Origin: Vreelandella olivaria | Lineage (GTDB): Bacteria; Pseudomonadota; Gammaproteobacteria; Pseudomonadales; Halomonadaceae | Assembly: GCA_004295565.1 (NCBI GenBank) | Contig: AP019416.1 | Coordinates: forward strand, 3,720,001-3,784,000 | DNA: 64,000 nt | Direction: 5' to 3' | Shown here: one piece after another, positions 20,881 to 32,393 of the stretch | How positions within the stretch are numbered: the first letter of the stretch is position 1 | How the letters are laid out: each line of letters begins with the position of its first letter | Notes under the pieces: generated by a model | Told to the model about the DNA's origin: nothing | The model's database searches: none | Seen by the model: the letters and a program-made list of their open reading frames with translations, nothing else | Program-made: the position numbers and the translations under genes

Positions 20881-22203
20881 ATGACTCAGATGACACCCCG
20901 CGAAATTGTTCACGCTCTAGACCAGTACATTATTGGCCAGCAGGATGCCAAACGCGCCGTTGCTATCGCCCTGCGTAACCGCTGGCGCCGGATGCAGCTC
21001 GATGATGACCTGCGCCCGGAAGTCACCCCGAAAAATATTTTGATGATTGGCCCCACGGGGGTAGGTAAAACCGAGATTGCCCGCCGTTTGGCCAAGTTGG
21101 CCAAAGCGCCGTTTATTAAAGTCGAAGCGACCAAATTTACCGAAGTCGGCTATGTGGGCCGCGATGTCGAGTCGATTATTCGCGATCTCATGGAAGCGGC
21201 CATCAAGATGGTGCGCGAGCAGGCCAAGGAAGAAGTTAGCCACCGCGCCGAAGATGCGGCAGAAGACCGCGTGCTGGATGCCCTGCTGCCACCGCCGCGG
21301 GGGCAGGAAGATAAGCCCCGCGAAGACAGCGGCACCCGCCAGACCTTCCGCAAGAAGCTTCGCGAAGGGCAGTTGGACGATAAAGAGATCGATATCGAAA
21401 TCGCCTCCCAGGGCCCCGGCATCGACATTATGACCCCACCGGGCATGGAGGAGATGACCAGCCAGCTGCAGAGCATGTTCTCCAACATGGGCCAGCAGAA
21501 GCGTGAACACCGCCGCGTTACGGTCAAAGAGGCGCTGGTACTGCTACGCGATGAAGAAGCAGGCAAGCTGGTTAACGAAGAGGAAATCAAATCCCGTGCG
21601 GTCTACTCGGTGGAGCAACACGGCATCGTATTCCTGGACGAGATCGATAAAGTCGCCAAGGGCAGCGGTCAGTCCAGTGGCGGCGAAGTTTCCCGCGAGG
21701 GCGTCCAGCGTGATCTGCTGCCACTGATTGAAGGTTCTACCGTCTCGACCAAGTACGGCATGGTAAAGACCGATCACATCCTGTTTATCGCCTCCGGTGC
21801 TTTCCACCTGTCGCGCCCATCGGATCTCATTCCAGAGCTGCAGGGCCGCCTGCCAATCCGCGTTGAGCTGGATGCGCTAACGCCCAACGACTTCAAGCGT
21901 ATTCTCACCGAGCCCTCTGCTTCGCTGACCAAGCAGTACCAAGCGCTGCTGGCCACCGAAGGGCTGGACGTTGAGTTTACTGCTGATGGCATTGAGCGTA
22001 TCGCTCAGATCTCCTGGCAGGTCAACGAAGGCACCGAGAATATTGGCGCCCGCCGCCTGCACACGGTGATGGAACGGCTATTAGAGGAGGCCTCTTTCAG
22101 GGGCGGCGATATGGACAGCCCGCTGGTGATTGACGGCGACTACGTCAATGCGCAGCTTGGCGAATTGGCCGTCGACGAAGATCTGTCGCGGTATATTTTG
22201 TAA
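20881..22203 (+). CDS. hslU: HslU, AAA+ unfoldase of the HslUV protease
   Basis: HslU unfolds substrates with ATP and feeds them to HslV. The intact 440-residue ORF shows Walker [17 protein letters not shown], the pore loop [14 protein letters not shown], an intermediate (I) domain roughly residues 110-230 that is charged and Pro/Gln-rich, Walker [16 protein letters not shown], sensor and arginine-finger region [12 protein letters not shown], and the C-terminal tail DEDLSRYIL that inserts into HslV. Length equals the family norm. One of the few long genes in the window with no frameshift. Confidence 0.97.
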   Translation: MTQMTPREIVHALDQYIIGQQDAKRAVAIALRNRWRRMQLDDDLRPEVTPKNILMIGPTGVGKTEIARRLAKLAKAPFIKVEATKFTEVGYVGRDVESIIRDLMEAAIKMVREQAKEEVSHRAEDAAEDRVLDALLPPPRGQEDKPREDSGTRQTFRKKLREGQLDDKEIDIEIASQGPGIDIMTPPGMEEMTSQLQSMFSNMGQQKREHRRVTVKEALVLLRDEEAGKLVNEEEIKSRAVYSVEQHGIVFLDEIDKVAKGSGQSSGGEVSREGVQRDLLPLIEGSTVSTKYGMVKTDHILFIASGAFHLSRPSDLIPELQGRLPIRVELDALTPNDFKRILTEPSASLTKQYQALLATEGLDVEFTADGIERIAQISWQVNEGTENIGARRLHTVMERLLEEASFRGGDMDSPLVIDGDYVNAQLGELAVDEDLSRYIL

Positions 22204-22245
22204 GCTGCGTCGGCTGTTATTATCAGCATTGGTATAGTCAGCAGC

Positions 22246-22272
22246 AGCAAGCCCGCGCTTTGCGGGCTTGCT
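22246..22272 (+). terminator. GC hairpin after hslU
   Basis: AGCAAGCCCGC pairs exactly with GCGGGCTTGCT across a 5-nt loop. No T-run follows (GTCATG), so it may be an attenuating or 3'-protecting hairpin rather than a full terminator; the next gene starts 44 bp later. Confidence 0.55.
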
Positions 22273-22315
22273 GTCATGATATTTAGCCATGGACACTTAG
22301 CCATGAGGTCTCATC

Positions 22316-22700
22316 ATGAACGCCCCTACCCCCAACCGGGTTCACTACCATAAACAGGCCCGCGAGGCTGGAGCTTGGCTACGCCAATGGGGAGAGTTTT
22401 CGCCTCCCGGTGGAGTTGTTACGCGTCTACTCACCTTCTGCCGAAGTGCGTGGCCACGGCGGTGACTCCGCGGTACTGCAAGTGGGCAAAAAAGATGTCG
22501 GCCTGCAGAATATAACCCAGGCGGGTAACTATGCACTGAAGCTGCACTTCGATGATGGTCACGACAGCGGCCTGTTTAGCTGGAACTACCTCTATGACCT
22601 CGCTACCCATCAAGAGGCTTACTGGAACAACTACTTACAGCGCTTAGAAGAGGCCGGAGCCTCACGGGAGCCCGCCAGTATTCAATTCAAGCAACTGTGA
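22316..22700 (+). CDS. DUF971 (GBBH-like N-terminal) protein, one frameshift
   Basis: Small protein of the DUF971 family, which resembles the N-terminal domain of gamma-butyrobetaine hydroxylase; the function in bacteria is unsettled. The repaired chain is about 128 residues: MNAPTPNRVHYHKQAREA, then LELGYANGESFRLPVELLRV and YSPSAEVRGHG, a hallmark. The frame changes near 22367 and one base restores it. Its place between hslU and ubiE is conserved in pseudomonads. HDSGLFSWNYLYDLATHQ near the C-terminus is also typical of the family. Confidence 0.85.
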
Positions 22701-22849
22701 CTACCTGACTCAGGCCCCTACAAGAAGCCGGGCAGACAAGCCTGGGTGGAGAAGGCTACAATGGGATTAACTTTTAATCGCGTCGGCTCCTAGGTCAAAA
22801 AACGTAGGGTCGATTTGCCTCCGCCTCGAATTCGGGAGCTACTTGCCCA

Positions 22850-23606
22850 ATGAGCCCCACAGAAAAACGCACCACTGACTTTGGTTTTCAGGAAGTCCCT
22901 GTTGAAGAAAAAAGCCTCCCGCGTGGCCGATGTTTTCCACTCTGTGGCGGCCCGCTACGATGTGATGAACGACCTGATGTCCATGGGCATCCACCGGATA
23001 TGGAAGCGCATGACCATCGAGCGCGCAGGTGTGCGCCCCGGCCACCACGTGCTGGATATCGCTGGCGGCACCGGAGATTTGACCCTCAAGTTTTCCCGCA
23101 TGGTTGGCCCCCGGGGCAAAGTGGTACTCGCCGATATCAATGCCTCAATGCTCAAAGTGGGCCGCGACAAACTGATGGATAACGGTGTCGGCGGCAACGT
23201 CGAGTATGTGCAAGCCAACGCCGAAAGCCTGCCGTTTCCCGATAACAGCTTCGACTGCATCACCATCGCCTTTGGCCTGCGTAACGTCACCGACAAGGAC
23301 GCAGCGCTGCGCTCCATGGCCCGGGTGCTCAAGCCCGGTGGGCGCCTGCTGGTGCTGGAGTTCTCCAAGCCCAACAACCCGCTGCTCTCCAAGGCCTACG
23401 ATGAGTACTCTTTCCGCCTGCTGCCCAAGATGGGCGAGCTAGTGGCGGGCGACGGTGACAGCTACCGCTACCTGGCGGAGTCGATTCGCATGCACCCGGA
23501 TCAGGAAACGCTCAAAGCCATGATGGAAGAGGCCGGGCTTGAGCGGGTCGAGTACACCAACCTGACTGGCGGTATCGTGGCCCTGCACCGCGGCATTAAG
23601 CTATGA
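22850..23606 (+). CDS. ubiE: Ubiquinone/menaquinone C-methyltransferase UbiE (one frameshift)
   Basis: UbiE uses SAM to C-methylate the quinone ring. The SAM motif is [40 protein letters not shown] and the post-motif block [13 protein letters not shown] are diagnostic. The true N-terminus [20 protein letters not shown] sits in another frame; one surplus A in the run near 22913 breaks it before KASRVADVF. This is one of the few breaks that needs a base removed. First gene of ubiE-ubiJ-ubiB. Confidence 0.96.
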
Positions 23607-23643
23607 CGTTTTGTGCCCTGACGTTTCCTGCCAAGAGGTCAGC

Positions 23644-24299
23644 ATGCTGGTAACTCCAACCCTGCTGCTGGCCGGTTGTGAACGCACGCTTAACGCTCTA
23701 CTCGCCCGTGACCCTGCGGCGCCTGCACGGCTAGCGGCACTGGCGGGGAGCCGCCTCCTGGTGCGCCTGGAACAGCCTCCTTTAGCGCTGGTCATTCACT
23801 ACCATCACGCTGGGCTCGACCTGATGCGTGGTGATGACGTTGATGAAACCGACGTAGACGCAGTCGTGGAACTCACTCCGGAAACCTTTTCCGAGTGGAT
23901 CAGCGGCGCATCCATTGAACGCCTTATGTTTGACGGCAAGCTCGCCGTGCGTGGCCGTATCCATCTGCTTGAAGCCACTCGCGATCTGCTCTTTGACCTG
24001 GATATCGACTGGGAAAGCGAGCTGGCCCGCTGGCTGGGCGATATGCCCGCCCACTCCCTGGCCGAAGGGCTGCGTCGTGCTGCCCGCTGGGGCTACGCGC
24101 CAAAGACGAGCTGATGCAGGATGTGTCTGAATATGTCTTTGAAGAGGCCCGCCTGCTGCCAGGCCGCCAGCAGCGTAGCCTACTCCGCGAGCACCTGACC
24201 GAGCTAGAAGTAGCGACCGATCGCCTGGAAGCACGCCTAAACCGCTTGCAGCGGCGCCTGGAGCAGCGTCAGCCCACGCCACAGGAGACGCCCCCATGA
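23644..24299 (+). CDS. ubiJ: Ubiquinone biosynthesis accessory factor UbiJ (one frameshift)
   Basis: UbiJ has an SCP2-like lipid-binding domain and scaffolds the Ubi complex with UbiK. The N-terminal two thirds (to [11 protein letters not shown]) hold the SCP2 fold, including [16 protein letters not shown]; the C-terminal third is a coiled coil rich in Leu/Arg/Glu ([20 protein letters not shown]). The two parts are out of frame near 24103; one base restores [20 protein letters not shown]. It overlaps ubiB by 4 bp. Sequence conservation in this family is low, so the call leans on position. Confidence 0.88.
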
Positions 24300-25917
24300 G
24301 CCTGCGTCTACTGCGGATAAGCTGGGTGATCAGCCGCCACCGACTGGACACGCTACTGCCGTTAGAGCGGCTGCCCTGGTGGCTAAGGGCGCTGCTATGG
24401 TTCTCTCCGCTCCGCTTGGTGCCCGTTGGCAAACGCTCACGGGGCGAACGTCTGCGCCTGTCGCTGGAAGCGCTGGGGCCGATTTTTATTAAATTCGGCC
24501 AAATGCTCTCCACCCGCCGCGACCTGCTACCAGCGGATATCGCCGATGAGCTGAAACGCCTACAGGATCAGGTGCCGCCCTTTCCTGGCGAGCAAGCCGC
24601 CGCCCGGGTCGAGAAAGCGTTGGAGATGTCGCTGGAAGAGGCTTTCGCTGAGTTTGACCGGGTGCCACTGGCCTCGGCATCGATTGCCCAGGTGCACGCA
24701 GCCAGGCTGCACAGCGGTGAAGACGTGGTGGTGAAAATCATTCGCCCCGGCATTGACCGTGTCATGCGCCAGGATATGGCGCTGATGTACCAGGTCGCTA
24801 AGCTATTTTCCAAAATCCCCGAGGCGCGTCGCTTGCGCCCGGTAGAAGTGATTCGCGACTACGAAGCCACGCTGTTTGACGAGCTGGATCTCTACAAAGA
24901 GGCCGCCAACACCTCCCAGCTCAAGCGCAACTTCAAAGACTCGCCGCTGCTGTTTGTACCCACCATCTACTGGCCCTTCACCCGCCGCCACGTGATGGTG
25001 CAAGAGCGCATTCGCGGTATTCCGGTCGCCGACTTAGATACCCTGATAGCCCGGGGCACCAACCTGAAAAAGCTCGCCGAACGAGGCGTTGAGCTATTTT
25101 TTACCCAGGTTTTCCGTGACAACTTCTTTCACGCGGATATGCACCCAGGCAATATCTTCGTCAACTGTGACAACCCCGAAGACCCCCAGTACATAGCCAT
25201 CGACTGCGGCATTGTCGGCAGCCTGACTCGGGAAGACCAGGACTATCTGGCGCGCAACCTGCTGGCGTTTTTCCACCAGGACTATTATGAAGTCGCTGCG
25301 CTGCACATTGAGTCCGGCTGGGTGGGTGAAAACACCCGAGCCAATGAGTTTGCGGCGGCGATTCGCACCGTCTGCGAGCCCATTTTAGAGAAACCGTTGA
25401 AAGATATCTCCTTTGGGCAGGTGCTATTAGGGCTATTCCAAACCGCACGACGCTTTAATATGGAAGTGCAGCCGCAGCTGGTACTGTTGCAGAAAACGCT
25501 GCTCAATATCGAAGGATTAGGGCGACAGCTCTACCCCGATCTGGATCTCTGGAGCACCGCCAAGCCCTACTTAGAGCAGTGGATGAAAGAGCGTGCCGGT
25601 GTCAGCGGGTTATGGGAGTCGCTAAAGCGCCAGGCGCCAGAGCTTTCACGCCAGTTGCCCGAACTGCCCGTACTGGCTCACCAGGCGCTGAGCCGTATGG
25701 AGCATGAGCATCGCCAGCGCCATCAGCAGGTAGACGCCATCAGCGCCATGCGTGTGCAGATGGCCCGCCAGGGTAAGCGACTCTACCGCCTCCGGCCGGC
25801 TTGATCCTATTGGCGCTGGCATTGGCGTGGCAGCCATTAAGCGGCTGGATTGCGCTCCAGGAGTGGCCGATACTAGCGGCTGCTGCCATTGGCCTACTGC
25901 TGCTGGTATGGCAATAA
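24296..25917 (+). CDS. ubiB: Ubiquinone biosynthesis kinase-like ATPase UbiB (3' frameshift)
   Basis: UbiB is an ABC1/ADCK-family atypical kinase required for quinone synthesis. The core shows the KxGQ-type motif [16 protein letters not shown], the Ala-rich loop [25 protein letters not shown] with the ATP-site Lys, and [13 protein letters not shown] plus AIDCGIVG (catalytic and Mg-binding). The main frame stops at 25804, but the next frame, from 25801, encodes [20 protein letters not shown] and a second helix ([14 protein letters not shown]) to 25917. These match the two C-terminal membrane helices of UbiB, so one base is missing just before 25801. About 540 residues repaired. Confidence 0.95.
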
Positions 25918-25969
25918 GCTATTGTTAGATAACGACGCAGCGGCGCACTAAACGCTTACAAGGATTCCC

Positions 25970-26344
25970 ATGGACAGCAACGCATTATCGCCTAACAATT
26001 CGACTAGCCATACCAATGTGCTGGATACGCTCAATGAAGTGTTAAAGCAGCGGCGCCATGCAGCGGCAGAAGAATCTTATGTTGCCTCCTTGCATCATAA
26101 GGGTTTGAACAAGATACTCGAAAAGGTGGGCGAGGAAGCCACAGAAACAGTGCTTGCGGCAAAAGATGCCGAGCATGGAAGCGAGGCCGAACGGCAAGCG
26201 TTGATTTCTGAAACCGCCGACCTGTGGTTTCATAGTCTGGTGATGCTCTCGCACCTGGGAATGGATCATCAGGCCGTTTTAGACGAACTGGCACGGCGCT
26301 TCGGCATTTCCGGACACGAGGAAAAAGCCGCCCGCCAGCCATAG
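25970..26344 (+). CDS. hisE: Phosphoribosyl-ATP pyrophosphatase HisE
   Basis: HisE hydrolyses PR-ATP to PR-AMP, the second step of histidine synthesis. The 124-residue ORF is an all-alpha MazG-like fold with [20 protein letters not shown] and [11 protein letters not shown] carrying the Mg-binding acidic residues, then [13 protein letters not shown]. It reads intact. In pseudomonads the order is ubiB-hisI-hisE-tatABC; here hisI is missing from the 52 bp between ubiB and hisE. Confidence 0.94.
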   Translation: MDSNALSPNNSTSHTNVLDTLNEVLKQRRHAAAEESYVASLHHKGLNKILEKVGEEATETVLAAKDAEHGSEAERQALISETADLWFHSLVMLSHLGMDHQAVLDELARRFGISGHEEKAARQP

Positions 26345-26497
26345 TGGCTAAATAGGGCTATCGCATAGTGGTAACGCATGTGCGGTAGCCTGCTCCTAGC
26401 CATTGAACTGGTATTTACCGGGTCGGTGGTTAAAGAGATAACGCTGAAATAGATAGCACTCAATAGATAGTTAACCTGCTCCCATGAGGAAACGCAT

Positions 26498-26776
26498 ATG
26501 TTAGGTGGCATTAGTATTTGGCAGTTGCTGATTGTACTGGGCATCATCATTCTGGTTTTCGGCACTAAAAAACTGCGTAACGTGGGTACCGACCTGGGTG
26601 GGGCGGTTAAGGGCTTCAAGAAAGCCATGCACGACGAGGAGAAAGGCAAAGAGGCTGATAAAGAAGACGCCGACCAACCCCATGCCAAAGTGAGCCATGA
26701 AGAGCCGGGCAACACTTATGACGTTCAAGCCGAAGAGAAACAGGCCGCGAGCGACCGCAACGAAGAGCGCAAATAA
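26498..26776 (+). CDS. tatA: Sec-independent translocase subunit TatA
   Basis: TatA forms the protein-conducting assembly for folded twin-arginine substrates. Its 92 residues contain one N-terminal membrane helix ([17 protein letters not shown]), the invariant FG hinge, then the amphipathic [20 protein letters not shown] and a charged tail. A TGAGGA ribosome site precedes ATG 26498. Intact; 3 bp before tatB. The 150 bp after hisE (26345-26497) is AT-richer and may carry the tat promoter. Confidence 0.95.
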   Translation: MLGGISIWQLLIVLGIIILVFGTKKLRNVGTDLGGAVKGFKKAMHDEEKGKEADKEDADQPHAKVSHEEPGNTYDVQAEEKQAASDRNEERK

Positions 26777-26779
26777 ACC

Positions 26780-27295
26780 ATGCTGGATATCGGCTTTCTT
26801 GAACTGATGCTGATTGGCATCGTCGGGCTGCTGGTGCTTGGCCCGGAACGGCTGCCCCGCGCCGCCCGTACGACAGGCATGTGGATTGGCAAAATTAAGC
26901 GCACGGTATCCGGTATGCAGCGTGAAATCAGCGCCCAGCTGGAAGCAGAAGAGCTGCGTCAAAAGCTCAATGAACAGCAGAAAAAGCTCGATGACAGTTT
27001 GAAGAAAGCCAAGCTGGACGTAGAGAGCATTGCCGATACCCCTGCCCGCTCTGATGCGGTGCCGCCCAATACGCCGCCCACCCAGGCGGCGCAGAGCGAC
27101 ACGGAGCAGCGCGTTGCCAAGGCCAGCTCCCGATTGGATGATGCCCTGCAAACGGTGCGTGAAGAAACGCCTCCGTCATCTTCCGCGCCTGCCGCCTCAG
27201 CAGCGCCCTCCCGCCAGGCCGAACCGGAAGCGGCTGACCCAGAGCCGACGGCACTTAATAAGGCTGAATCTGAAAAGGATCGTAATCACCAATGA
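26780..27295 (+). CDS. tatB: Sec-independent translocase subunit TatB
   Basis: TatB and TatC form the signal-peptide receptor. The N-terminus MLDIGFLELMLIGIVGLLVL, then GPERLPRAARTTG, is typical: one short membrane helix with Glu8 and the GPERLP hinge. The amphipathic and coiled-coil region (RQKLNEQQKKLDDSLKKAKL) follows, then a long Pro/Ala-rich tail that makes the protein 171 residues. It reads intact, ending in TGA that overlaps the tatC ATG. Confidence 0.94.
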   Translation: MLDIGFLELMLIGIVGLLVLGPERLPRAARTTGMWIGKIKRTVSGMQREISAQLEAEELRQKLNEQQKKLDDSLKKAKLDVESIADTPARSDAVPPNTPPTQAAQSDTEQRVAKASSRLDDALQTVREETPPSSSAPAASAAPSRQAEPEAADPEPTALNKAESEKDRNHQ

Positions 27296-28082
27296 GTATG
27301 TCTGGCGATTCAAAGGAGCCGCGGGAAGACCAGAGCCAAGCCCCCCTGATTGAGCACCTGATAGAGCTACGCTCACGGCTAATGCGCGCCGTGATCGTCA
27401 TTTTGGTGGTCTTTTGGGCCTCTACTCCTTTGCCAATGATATCTATACGTTTGTTGCCGAGCCGTTAATGGCGCTGCTGCCCGAAGGCTCGCAAATGATC
27501 GCCACGGAAGTCGCTTCGCCATTCTTAGCGCCGTTTAAGCTCACCCTGGTGGTGGCGGTATTTATCGCCATTCCCTTCGTGCTGCATCAGGCCTGGGCGT
27601 TTATCGCGCCAGGGCTTTACGACAATGAAAAAGCACTGGCGATACCGATCCTGGTGTCGAGCATTGCGCTGTTCTACGGCGGCGCGGCGTTTGCCTACTA
27701 TGTGGTGTTTCCACTGCTGTTTGAGTTTTTCACCCAAACGGGGCCGGAAAACGTCGCTGTCATGACCGACATAAACCAGTATTTGAACTTCGTTCTTAAA
27801 CTGTTTTTTGCCTTTGGTGTCGCGTTCGAAATCCCTATTGCGACTTTTTTGTTAATACAGTCGGGCGCCACCACGGTGGAAAGCCTGTCTAAAAAGCGTC
27901 CCTACATTATCTTGGGCTGCTTCGTGGTCGGTATGCTGCTAACGCCTCCGGATGTGATTTCTCAGAGCCTGCTGGCGATTCCGATGTACCTGCTTTACGA
28001 AGTCGGACTGCTGTTTGGCCGCTTGGTGCGCAAGCGTAAAGAGGAGAAAGAGGCGGCTGAAGAGCAAGAGGCAGATCTCTAA
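27292..28082 (+). CDS. tatC: Twin-arginine translocase subunit TatC (one frameshift)
   Basis: TatC is the six-helix receptor for twin-arginine signals. Diagnostic stretches: [20 protein letters not shown] (first cytoplasmic segment and helix 1), then [20 protein letters not shown] and [20 protein letters not shown]. The frame breaks near 27412; adding one T gives [19 protein letters not shown] 27292 overlaps the tatB stop. About 263 residues with a charged tail. Followed by a strong bidirectional terminator. Confidence 0.95.
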
Positions 28083-28108
28083 ACGCAGGACTCTCCGCGT
28101 CGATACTT

Positions 28109-28145
28109 AAAAGCCGCCGTCATTGACAATGACGGCGGCTTTTTC
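28109..28145. terminator. Bidirectional terminator between tatC and elbB
   Basis: AAAGCCGCCGTCATT pairs with AATGACGGCGGCTTT around a tiny loop, with T-runs on both strands (TTTTT on plus, TTTTAAG on minus). It closes both convergent units. Confidence 0.92.
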
Positions 28146-28165
28146 ACTGCAGCATCGCAGCGAGC

Positions 28166-28823
28166 TTAATCCATCATTTCTGCAATGCGGTCTACCAGCT
28201 TGAAAATACCGGTCGCAGCTTCGCTGATACGCGTTGCCAGCATATAGGCAGGCGTTGTGACCACGCGGTGCTCAAGATCCACCACGATATCTTCTACGCC
28301 GCAGCTGCGGTGCAGGCCACCCATGGCACTAATGGCACCGGAAACCGCCGGGTCATTGCCCACTGTCACCGCAATGCCTTCATCCAATAGGCGGGGCACC
28401 AGGACGGGGAAATACACATCAAACCAATCGGCTTGGCCTCCTCACGAAACCCTACCAAGGCCACTTTTAATGCCTCCAGCACCTGCATACTGTCACCGGC
28501 GCTGGCGAAGTCAGACAGGTTCTTGGCAACGCCAAAACCACCGGGCACGATCACAGCGTCAAACTTGTCAGCCTCTAACTCCTCCAGCGGGCTGATCTCT
28601 CCCCGCGCCAGGCGGGCAGACTCCAGCAGCACATTGCGCTGCTCCCCTCTACCACCTCTTGAGTGAGATGGTTAACTACCTGGTGCTGCTCTATATCGGG
28701 AGCAAAACAGCGGTAACCGATCCCCAACTGATCCAAGCGCAACAGCGTTAGCGTGGTTTCATATATTTCCGAACCATCGTAAACGCCGCAGCCGGCTAAA
28801 ATCACTGCCACCTGTTTGGTCAT
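28166..28823 (-). CDS. elbB: ElbB-type glyoxalase/DJ-1 superfamily protein, two frameshifts
   Basis: ElbB (YhbL) belongs to the DJ-1/PfpI class I amidotransferase-like family, reported to have glyoxalase activity and linked to isoprenoid synthesis. MTKQVAVILAGCGVYDGSEI is followed by ETTLTLLRLDQLGIGYRCFA and the nucleophile-elbow region KPIGLMCISP, then AVTVGNDPAVSGAISAMGG. Breaks lie near 28650 and 28420; repaired length about 218 residues fits. It stands alone between two terminators or promoter regions; region 28824-29023 upstream is a divergent promoter space with hemB. Confidence 0.92.
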
Positions 28824-29011
28824 GCCTATCTCCTTATCCCAGGGTCTGCCGAACGCAATACAGCAAAGCAATCGCTCACTTTAGTCAGTCTGTCGTATTG
28901 TCACAAGGCGGCTTTCGCCGCAAGGCATGGCTGATATACTCCCTCCAAGCCTTAGGGCATATTTATTTACTATCCTTAATGTTCACGTTACCTGATTTTT
29001 ACGACGTCTAA

Positions 29012-30033
<1,022 letters not shown>

Positions 30034-30140
30034 GATGACAACCAGGTGACACCTATTTGTCATCTTCTCCCCGCATACTGCACTGATATACCAGTATCAG
30101 GCTATGATACCTTCGAGCTATCAACGCGGGGAGATCCACC

Positions 30141-32326
30141 ATGGACGAGCAAGCTTCAGATTCATTACCACTATCGTCTACTGATCACACCAGCAGCGAC
30201 GGCGATATGCCACTACGGATCAATCGTACCCCGACCGGGGTTCAAGCACGTGAAGTGCTGCCTGAAACGGATCTTGACGATACCCAGCTCTACTTTAATC
30301 GCGAGCTGTCACACCTACAGTTCAATATCCGCGTGTTGGAACAGGCGTTAGACGACGCCCACCCGCTGCTCAACCGGTTAATGTTCCTGTTGATTTTCTC
30401 CTCCAACATGGATGAGTTTTTGAAATTCGCGTGGCGGGTTTGAAGCATCAAGTTGCTCTGGGCGACGACACCACCGCTGCCGATGGCCGCCTGCCTAAAG
30501 CGGTGCTGGCGGAGATCTCGCAGCTTGCTCACGCACAGATCGACCGCCAATATCAAATACTCAACGATACCTTACTGCCCGCGCTGGAAACCCAGGGGCT
30601 GCGTTTTCGGCGCCGCGATCAGTGGACTGATGAGCAGAAAGCCTGGGTCAAGGCGTTCTTCGATAACGAAATTATGCCGGTCATCAGTCCGATTGGGCTC
30701 GATCCCTCGCACCCCTTCCCCGCTTGGTGAATAAAAGCCTCAACTTTATCGTTGAGCTGGAAGGCAAGGATGCCTTTGGCCGCGCCGGCGGCATGGCGAT
30801 TCTCCCCGCGCCGCGTTCACTGCCGCGCCTGATGGCACTGCCCAAAGAGATTTGCGAAGAGGGTTTTTCCGAGTATGTTTTCCTCTCGTCGATGATTCAT
30901 GCCCACGCCGAGGAGCTATTTCCCGGCATGAGCGTGCGCGGCTGCTACCAGTTCCGACTGACCCGCAACGCGGATATGAGCGTTGACCCCGAGGAGGTCT
31001 CGGATCTTGCCTCAGCGCTGCGCGGTGAACTGCTGGCACGCCGCTACGGCAGCGGCGTGCGCCTGAGGTCGCCGACAGTTGCCCGGATGACTTGACCAAC
31101 TTCTTGCTACGCCAGTTTGAGCTTGAGAGCGACGACTTGTATCGCGTCAAAGGGCCGGTCAACCTGACCCGCATGATGTCGGTGCTGGGCGATGTGGATC
31201 GCCCCGAGCTGCTCTATCGGCCGTTTACCCCCAGCATTCCCAAAGCGCTCAAAGCGGGTAGCCTGTTTGACGCTATCGCCAAGAACGACATTCTGCTCCA
31301 TCACCCCTTCCAGTCGTTTACGCCAATCGAAGACTTGCTGCGTGAAGCCGCCCGCGACCCCCATGTACTGGCGGTAAAACAGACCCTTTACCGCACCGGC
31401 GCAGACTCGGCCATTGTGAATGCTCTGGTAGAAGCAGCCAGCCAGGGGAAAGAGGTCACGGTGGTCATTGAGCTACGTGCGCGTTTTGATGAGGCCGATA
31501 ATCTACAGCTGGCTTCACGCCTGCAGGAAGCGGGCGCCATCGTTGTTTACGGCATTATGGCCTACAAAACCCACGCCAAAATGCTCCACATTGTGCGCCG
31601 TGAAAAGGGCGAACTGTGCTACTACGCCCACCTGGGCACCGGCAACTACCACGCCAAGACAGCCAAGCTCTATACCGATTACAGCCTGCTGACTGCCAAC
31701 AAAGCGCTATGTGCGGATGTGCATAAAGTCTTTCAACAACTGTCAGGAATGGGCCGCGCACGCAAAATCGACACGCTGCTTCACGCCCCCTTCACGCTGC
31801 ACGAGCGACTGGTGGCAATGATCGACCGGGAAGCGCAGATAGCGCGCAAGGGTAAACGCGGACATATCATCATTAAGTGCAACTCGTTAACCGAGCCCAA
31901 GCTTATCAAAGCGCTCTACCGGGCCTCCCAGGCGGGAGTCGAGTGCGACTTGATTATTCGCGGCATGTGCTGTTTGAAGCCAGGCGTACCGGGGTTTCCG
32001 ACAACATCCGCGTGCGCTCGATTATTGGCCGCCTGCTGGAGCATACCCGGGTGTTCCACTTCCACAATGATGGCAAGTCGGAAACCTGGTGCTCTAGCGC
32101 GGATTTTATGTCGCGCAATATGTTCCACCGTGTCGAAACCTGCTTTCCGCTGCTGGATAAGAAGCTCGCCACCCGGGTGCGTAAAGACCTGGAGACATAC
32201 CTGGTGGATAACTGCCAGAGCTGGCTACTGCAGACCGACGGCAGCTATCAACTACAAGACCCAGGTGATGCCGACGCGATCAGTGCCCAGGAAACGCTGC
32301 TCTACGCCTATGCGTCTAAAAGCTAG
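30141..32326 (+). CDS. ppk: Polyphosphate kinase 1 Ppk, four frameshifts
   Basis: PPK1 makes long-chain polyphosphate from ATP. N domain: [20 protein letters not shown] and [11 protein letters not shown]; head domain [15 protein letters not shown]; catalytic C domains: [29 protein letters not shown], and two phospholipase-D-like histidine regions ([14 protein letters not shown] and [14 protein letters not shown]), with [18 protein letters not shown]. The autophosphorylated His lies in THAKM. Breaks near 30430, 30722, 31075 and 31985. Length about 728 residues plus a Ser/Asp-rich N-terminal extension. The pairing with hemB is seen in other gammaproteobacteria. Confidence 0.95.
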
Positions 32327-32349
32327 GCATCGAACATACACCTAAACAT

Positions 32350-32375
32350 CAAAAACCCCGCTGCTTAGCGGGGTT
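32350..32375 (-). terminator. Terminator of metE
   Basis: AACCCCGCT pairs with AGCGGGGTT across a GCTT loop; on minus it runs into TTTTTGATG. It lies 19 bp past the metE stop and could also end ppk from the plus side. Confidence 0.85.
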
Positions 32376-32393
32376 GATACCGACCTCTAACCG

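Noticed and set aside
21150-21590. 146-residue minus-strand ORF over hslU, and others like it at 20917-21510
   Set aside because: They lie wholly inside the intact hslU coding frame, are Ser-rich, and show no family blocks.
23782-24513. 243-residue minus-strand ORF over ubiJ-ubiB
   Set aside because: Antisense to two conserved genes; composition and lack of ribosome site mark it as a shadow.
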